Source: Branchiostoma floridae
Lineage: Eukaryota > Chordata > Leptocardii > Amphioxiformes > Branchiostomatidae
Direction of reading: 5' to 3'
Assembly: GCF_000003815.2 (NCBI RefSeq)
Contig: NC_049982.1
Coordinates: 18,068,246 to 18,132,245, forward strand
Length of the DNA: 64,000 bases
The notes beneath the pieces are model-generated. The model was not told the origin of the DNA. It was given only the letters and a program-made list of their open reading frames with translations, and searched no databases. Shown one piece after another: positions 59,944 to 64,000 of this stretch. The position numbers and the translations under genes are program-made. Every line of letters starts with the position of its first letter. Positions within the stretch are counted from its first letter, which is position 1.

Positions 59944-61024
59944 GTGAGTACGGGAAACAAGACCCTTACTGTTCCTGACGCACAATAAGGCATTAAATGC
60001 AGCACATTCTTGCAACTTTTTGGTTGTCCGTTTGGTATATTCTTGAATTTCACTCAGTAACTTACATCTGCAATATATTATTTTGAGAGAACCCATAGAA
60101 ATCTATTTTGAGCTTTAGACTTTATTTTACTTCACCGCTTAGCACTAGATAATTGGCAATAATAGGTGATGGCAACAATATTTCAGAATTGCCTGCAAAT
60201 TATGACATCATATTCTATCACATCTGTATTTCAACATCACTGAATATATGCTTATCATGATGTGACACAGCCCCCTCTTACTAACATAAGCCTTTGTTCC
60301 ACAGAAGGGGCGAGCTGCCCGAGGCCAGCCTCCGTCTGTCTGAAGAAGACGTGGGGCGCGTGGTGAGCGCCATGGCCCGGGAGGTGCTGCAGATCGTGAA
60401 CGAGAACGTCGACAAACTTGCGCAGCCTAACGAGTTTGGCTACGGGTGAGTAATAAAGGCAGCTCCTCTGTTCTATCTTATATTCTCTGTGCGCAGATTA
60501 TGTGAAGCGTTTTGTCGTGTATGCCAACATGACAAGGCAAGCTTAAAAGGCGTTTGTTCAAGATGCTCAGTCTCACCACCAAGACATTTCTGCGAGGTTC
60601 TTGACATGGAGCTTTCACACTTACGGAATGATCCATGTCCTTGGTGCTGAATGACCTCCAAAAGAACATACATTCACACGAACACCACAACTATTGGCAC
60701 AGTATGATCTACTCCCAACATTGATCTTGTCATTCGTACTGAATCATTCTCCAAACTGATAGAAATGTCCATAAAAGATCAGGCACATAAGAGCTAGAAA
60801 GAGTTTACCGAAATGACAATGAAGTAGCTGACGTCACTTTTTTCTCTTTTATCATTCGCAGTTTGGACGGCCTACCCCAGGGGCCTGTCTACAAACGCGG
60901 GAAGATAGCCTGTAAGACCGCATGGTGTATGAACAATCGCCTGTCGCACAACCTGAGCAGTCTGGACAACCCTACCGACACCGGTGTCGGTGCACCAGGG
61001 CGCAAGCGCAGAGATACGTCATAG
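59855..61024 (+). CDS. CTFP: Calcitonin-family peptide precursor B (130 residues)
   Basis: Coding exons 59855-59943, 60305-60445 and 60862-61024 join in the same phases as in precursor A. The signal peptide is MMTTEVGRFLLCACVTFSVL and onward. The propeptide has acidic LRLSEEDVGRVVSAMAREVL. The hormone exon follows KR with GKIACKTAWC, then MNNRLSHNLSSLDNPTD, then TGVGAP and the GRKRR amidation and cleavage site. The predicted peptide has 33 residues. Its ring and next residues (ACKTAWC..NRL) resemble CGRP, while the end GVGAP-amide is the same five residues as in mammalian calcitonin. It should be a secreted ligand of a calcitonin-type class B receptor. Together with precursor A it forms an opposed pair about 19 kb apart at the first exons. 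Protein identity is low outside motifs, so the duplication is old. Confidence 0.92.
60305..60445 (+). CDS. CTFP: Precursor B, propeptide exon
   Basis: 141 bp between GTTCCACAG and CTACGG|GTGAGT. Acidic and helical, with EEDVGRVVSAMAREVLQIVN. The acceptor could also be used 3 bp downstream (CACAGAAG), losing one residue. Confidence 0.85.
60862..61024 (+). CDS. CTFP: Precursor B, exon with the mature peptide
   Basis: Acceptor TTATCATTCGCAG. Reads LDGLPQGPVYKR, then the peptide, then GRKRRDTS and TAG. The ring CKTAWC has four residues between cysteines. Confidence 0.92.
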
Positions 61025-61068
61025 GTCAAAGGGGAGAAAACCCTCGCTCACAGGCTAGCTCGTGTGAA

Positions 61069-61074
61069 AATAAA
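61069..61074 (+). terminator. Poly(A) signal of precursor B
   Basis: AATAAA 45 bp past the stop codon. This gives a very short 3' UTR; a later AATAAA near 61575 is an alternative. Confidence 0.5.
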
Positions 61075-63129
61075 AAAAATTCAAAGCTTTCATCTTCTTC
61101 TTGAGGTTTCCTCAACGGCTAAATTGGCAAAGTGACCCTTTGTAAAGAAGGCATATTTATCTATGGGAACATGACTCAAGTGAAAACGTCCAACTGCGGC
61201 ATATCGGAAAAAGATCGCTTGTAATCGGTCACAAATTCCTACAAATCATATCTTGTCCTTCAAACGTGTTGGTACTCTTCGTGTAGTATGAGCAAATCTA
61301 AAAGTTGATGATATAGTTATGTTATACATTCTATGGCCTGATCTTCGCAGATAGATTCGATTCATGTTGGCCTACATGTATGCCCAAATCAATCAATGAC
61401 AGTATTCTTGCTATAAGCGTTTGCCTAACATTTGAATAAGAAAACTATCGTCCACTCAGAATTGTCGTAACTAAAGAAAGAAATCCTGACTGAGGTTGTA
61501 AATATGGTCACAGATGCATGTACCATCTATGTTAAGGATCTTATTGGAAAAAAAAGCAATGGTAGTAGCTTTGAATAAAAATTATGCTTATGAAATGAAA
61601 AGATGTGTACATGGCTGACTTTGTACGCCTACATACCATTCGACAGCTTCATCGTTCTTTTTCCGACTACTGTAGTGGTACCTAACGTCTTGGGCGTACA
61701 ACAGGTACCGCCTACAGGGGTTCAGTTTCTTCATGATTGAGTAAAATACGGGTACAAACACGTTGAGGAAACTGGGTCATGTTCTGTTACCATGCATGTC
61801 ATTAAAAGAGACACCTAATTAGTAGAACCTAATCCCCCCAGCCACCGTTCAGGACATGCTGTCATGGGGTCGCCCCTCTACCTAGCAATTACACGAGACG
61901 AGAAACCACGTTATACACCTATCGTTATGGAGTCGTAATAGGTGGATATAAAGTCGACATTTCACACTGTGGAATAGAACTGATTTTTTTCCTAACAAAA
62001 TATGTTAATACTTGTAAAATTCTTTATTTCCGGGGCTTGCTTGGGCAATATGCTCTAATACATAGGTGCACCAGTTCCAAGGGTGGTATAGATTACTGTA
62101 CGTACATGTGAACGTGAATATCACGATGTATGATATCCAGCACATATAACATAATAGAATACTAGTATATAACGTTGCAGTCCAAATTTAGATACGTTAT
62201 TTTCCTCTGCACAAAGATTATTAATGCTTTCTTCATGTATCTATCTCTACTCAAATGATCGTTCAAGAAAGCATTCATTCCCTACCAACGGTTCAACAGA
62301 CGAGGGAAATTATGCAATGATGGTTAAAGACACATTTACGCATCCTCTCCCTAGCAATGACGACTGTTCAATGAAGTCTTCTCTTTAGTTTCACCTTCAG
62401 ACCCGTGTATACGGAGTCCCTCTAAACGGACATGTAGAGGAACCAGGGAAGAGAGAGGATCCACTGGATACTAGGAACACCGTTGGGAGATGAGCTTGTA
62501 CTGGTCAAACAGAGGTCTCCTTCACAACAGAGGACACAGACACCAGTACCTGTAGATACAAAGGCATACTTCACAGTCAAAATGATAACCTTCGTTGAGA
62601 TGCATTTTCTGGCCTATTTGGTGATAACTACATTGGACTGCAATGTTGTTTTTTTATTGACTGGTCTTAGATTAATACAAGAATGATGTTGTTTATTTTC
62701 ACCTACAAAATACATGCTTAGTCATACCAAGATGAAGACTTGACTTAGGGTTGTATCTAGCATTGTAGGGTTTGCAACCAGTTTCCTTTAACATCTAGTG
62801 CCAACTCTAAACTGGGCTTCCACATTATACCACATCAGTAAGTACAATATTGATTAGAGGACGAATGATACAGAATATCCTGACTAACCGTCTTCCACCG
62901 GACACTGGCAACCAGTAGAGAGGGCACAACTCCTGCTGAAACTTGTGATGTTGCCATCATCCAAGAAATAGGAACTCTATACGCATGCAAAAAAGAATGC
63001 TCAGTAAGTACTCCACATCCAATGTTATTTGGCATATCTCTGAGTAAAGAAAATGACAAATTCCAAGTGGAAATTCCTATTGAAGTTCACACAGCAGTCG
63101 TGCAAATCATCAAAATATCAAATGTACAA
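61075..63129. other. Non-coding
   Basis: 3' flank of precursor B. No exon, tRNA or clear repeat seen. Confidence 0.4.
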
Positions 63130-64000
63130 AATACTGTTAGGAGTAATTACCTCCATGAAATGTCATGGAGGTTCTAGTTTATCCTGCGTTTGTGTGTCTG
63201 TGTGTGTGTTTGTGTATGTGTGTGTAAACAAGATAACTCAAGAACGGTTGGGCGGATTGGTTTCATACTTGGTGTGTTGGTAGTGTGTGATGAAAGCTGA
63301 AAATGATTAGATTTTGGGCCCCCTATCGGCTCCCCTTGGTACTGCAGCGCAACTTCCGGTTTTGCTATCACGGTGTTCCGAACATGCTATGGTCACGATT
63401 TTTAAGTATTAGATAGCTCTTGTGCTCAGGAAGAAATGACATATGTTTGAAGTTTGAGCCCCCTAGTGTCTAGTTTGGGGATAGCAGGGGCATTTTTGTC
63501 AAAAATTTCTGAAGAGGATAACTCAAGAAGGGAACAACGGATTTTCATGATTTTTGGTGTGTTGGTACCTTAGACAATGTTGTACAAGATAAAATACCAA
63601 TTATGCAAAATAGGACTACATTTGCATAATTAATGACAATATTCTATCATAGCAGTTTTTTCAATGTATCTCTTGTTCCAGATATGCTATAGTCTTGACA
63701 TTTTGGTGGTAGATAGCTTTCAGTGCCATGGTGGGGCAAGTTTCAGTCCCCTAACATTCAATTTTGGAACTGCAGGGGCGTTTTTGTCAAGACATTCCAA
63801 AGAGGATAACTGAAGAAAGGATTGACGGATTGGCATCATATTAGGCATGCGGGTACCTTAGGCAAAGATGTTCATAATGATATACATGTTATGCAAATGA
63901 GAGCTTAATTTGCATAATTAATGAGGAAATTGTATAATTCAATTGTTTTCAATAACTGGACTTCAATAAATGTAACACATGTTAATTATGATGGGTGGAA
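63130..64000 (-). repeat. Octamer-rich dispersed repeat, reversed, running off the window
   Basis: Starts with a GTGTGT microsatellite, then AAGATAACTCAAGAACGG, two related blocks with GGATAGCAGGGG- and ACTGCAGGGGCGTTTTTGTC-type sequence, then TTATGCAAAT..ATTTGCATAA pairs at about 63600 and 63893. This is the reverse of the order at 9960-11165. The internal block is duplicated here. The right end lies beyond the window. Confidence 0.65.

Noticed and set aside
1-64000. CRISPR arrays, operons, prophage or bacterial features
   Set aside because: None are present. Intron structure and repeat content are those of an animal genome.

Overview
This is a gene-poor, intron-rich animal window that I read as lancelet (amphioxus, Branchiostoma-type) genomic DNA. 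The evidence is small exons with clean GT/AG borders in kilobase introns, calcitonin-family genes of the known amphioxus type, and many MITE, LINE and Penelope-like relics. The organism call is inference. The content is dominated by neuropeptide signalling: three secreted peptide precursors and one peptide GPCR can be assembled exon by exon with matching phases.

Layout. 0-3.6 kb: a cysteine-rich terminal exon and an upstream signal-peptide exon, both on the minus strand, not provably one gene. 5-12.4 kb: repeat-rich DNA, with an octamer-rich tandem array, MITEs, a LINE tail, a hAT-type element with 8-bp target duplication, and a pair of perfect CRE palindromes at 8.15 kb. 13-21 kb: little coding (two doubtful terminal exons), a LINE C-terminal relic and two opposed Penelope-like fragments. 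21.7-22.9 kb, plus strand: a two-exon, 123-residue neuropeptide precursor whose C-terminal 39-residue amidated peptide aligns without gaps to corticotropin-releasing factor (CRF). 25.1-34.5 kb, minus strand: calcitonin-family precursor A, 144 residues, three coding exons plus a noncoding first exon. An orphan TATA plus signal-peptide exon lies inside its first intron on the other strand. 38.7 kb, minus strand: a second TATA plus first-exon unit of the same design. 43.8-46.2 kb, minus strand: a four-exon, 390-residue prokineticin-receptor-like GPCR. 53.3-61.1 kb, plus strand: calcitonin-family precursor B, 130 residues, three coding exons plus a noncoding first exon. 56-64 kb: further copies of the octamer-rich repeat.

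How they fit together. Precursors A and B have the same exon plan and intron phases and lie head to head, so they look like old tandem or inverted duplicates. Both encode a Cys ring with four residues between cysteines (CGRP/amylin style) and a C-terminal Pro-amide (calcitonin style). Their promoters share a TATAAAT box, the 11-mer CACGTGGTCAC and an AG|GTACGT donor on exon 1. The CRF-like precursor and the prokineticin-receptor-like gene are neighbours, but nothing in the sequence shows they act in one pathway. Most of the remaining DNA is intergenic or intronic, with no coding signal I can support.
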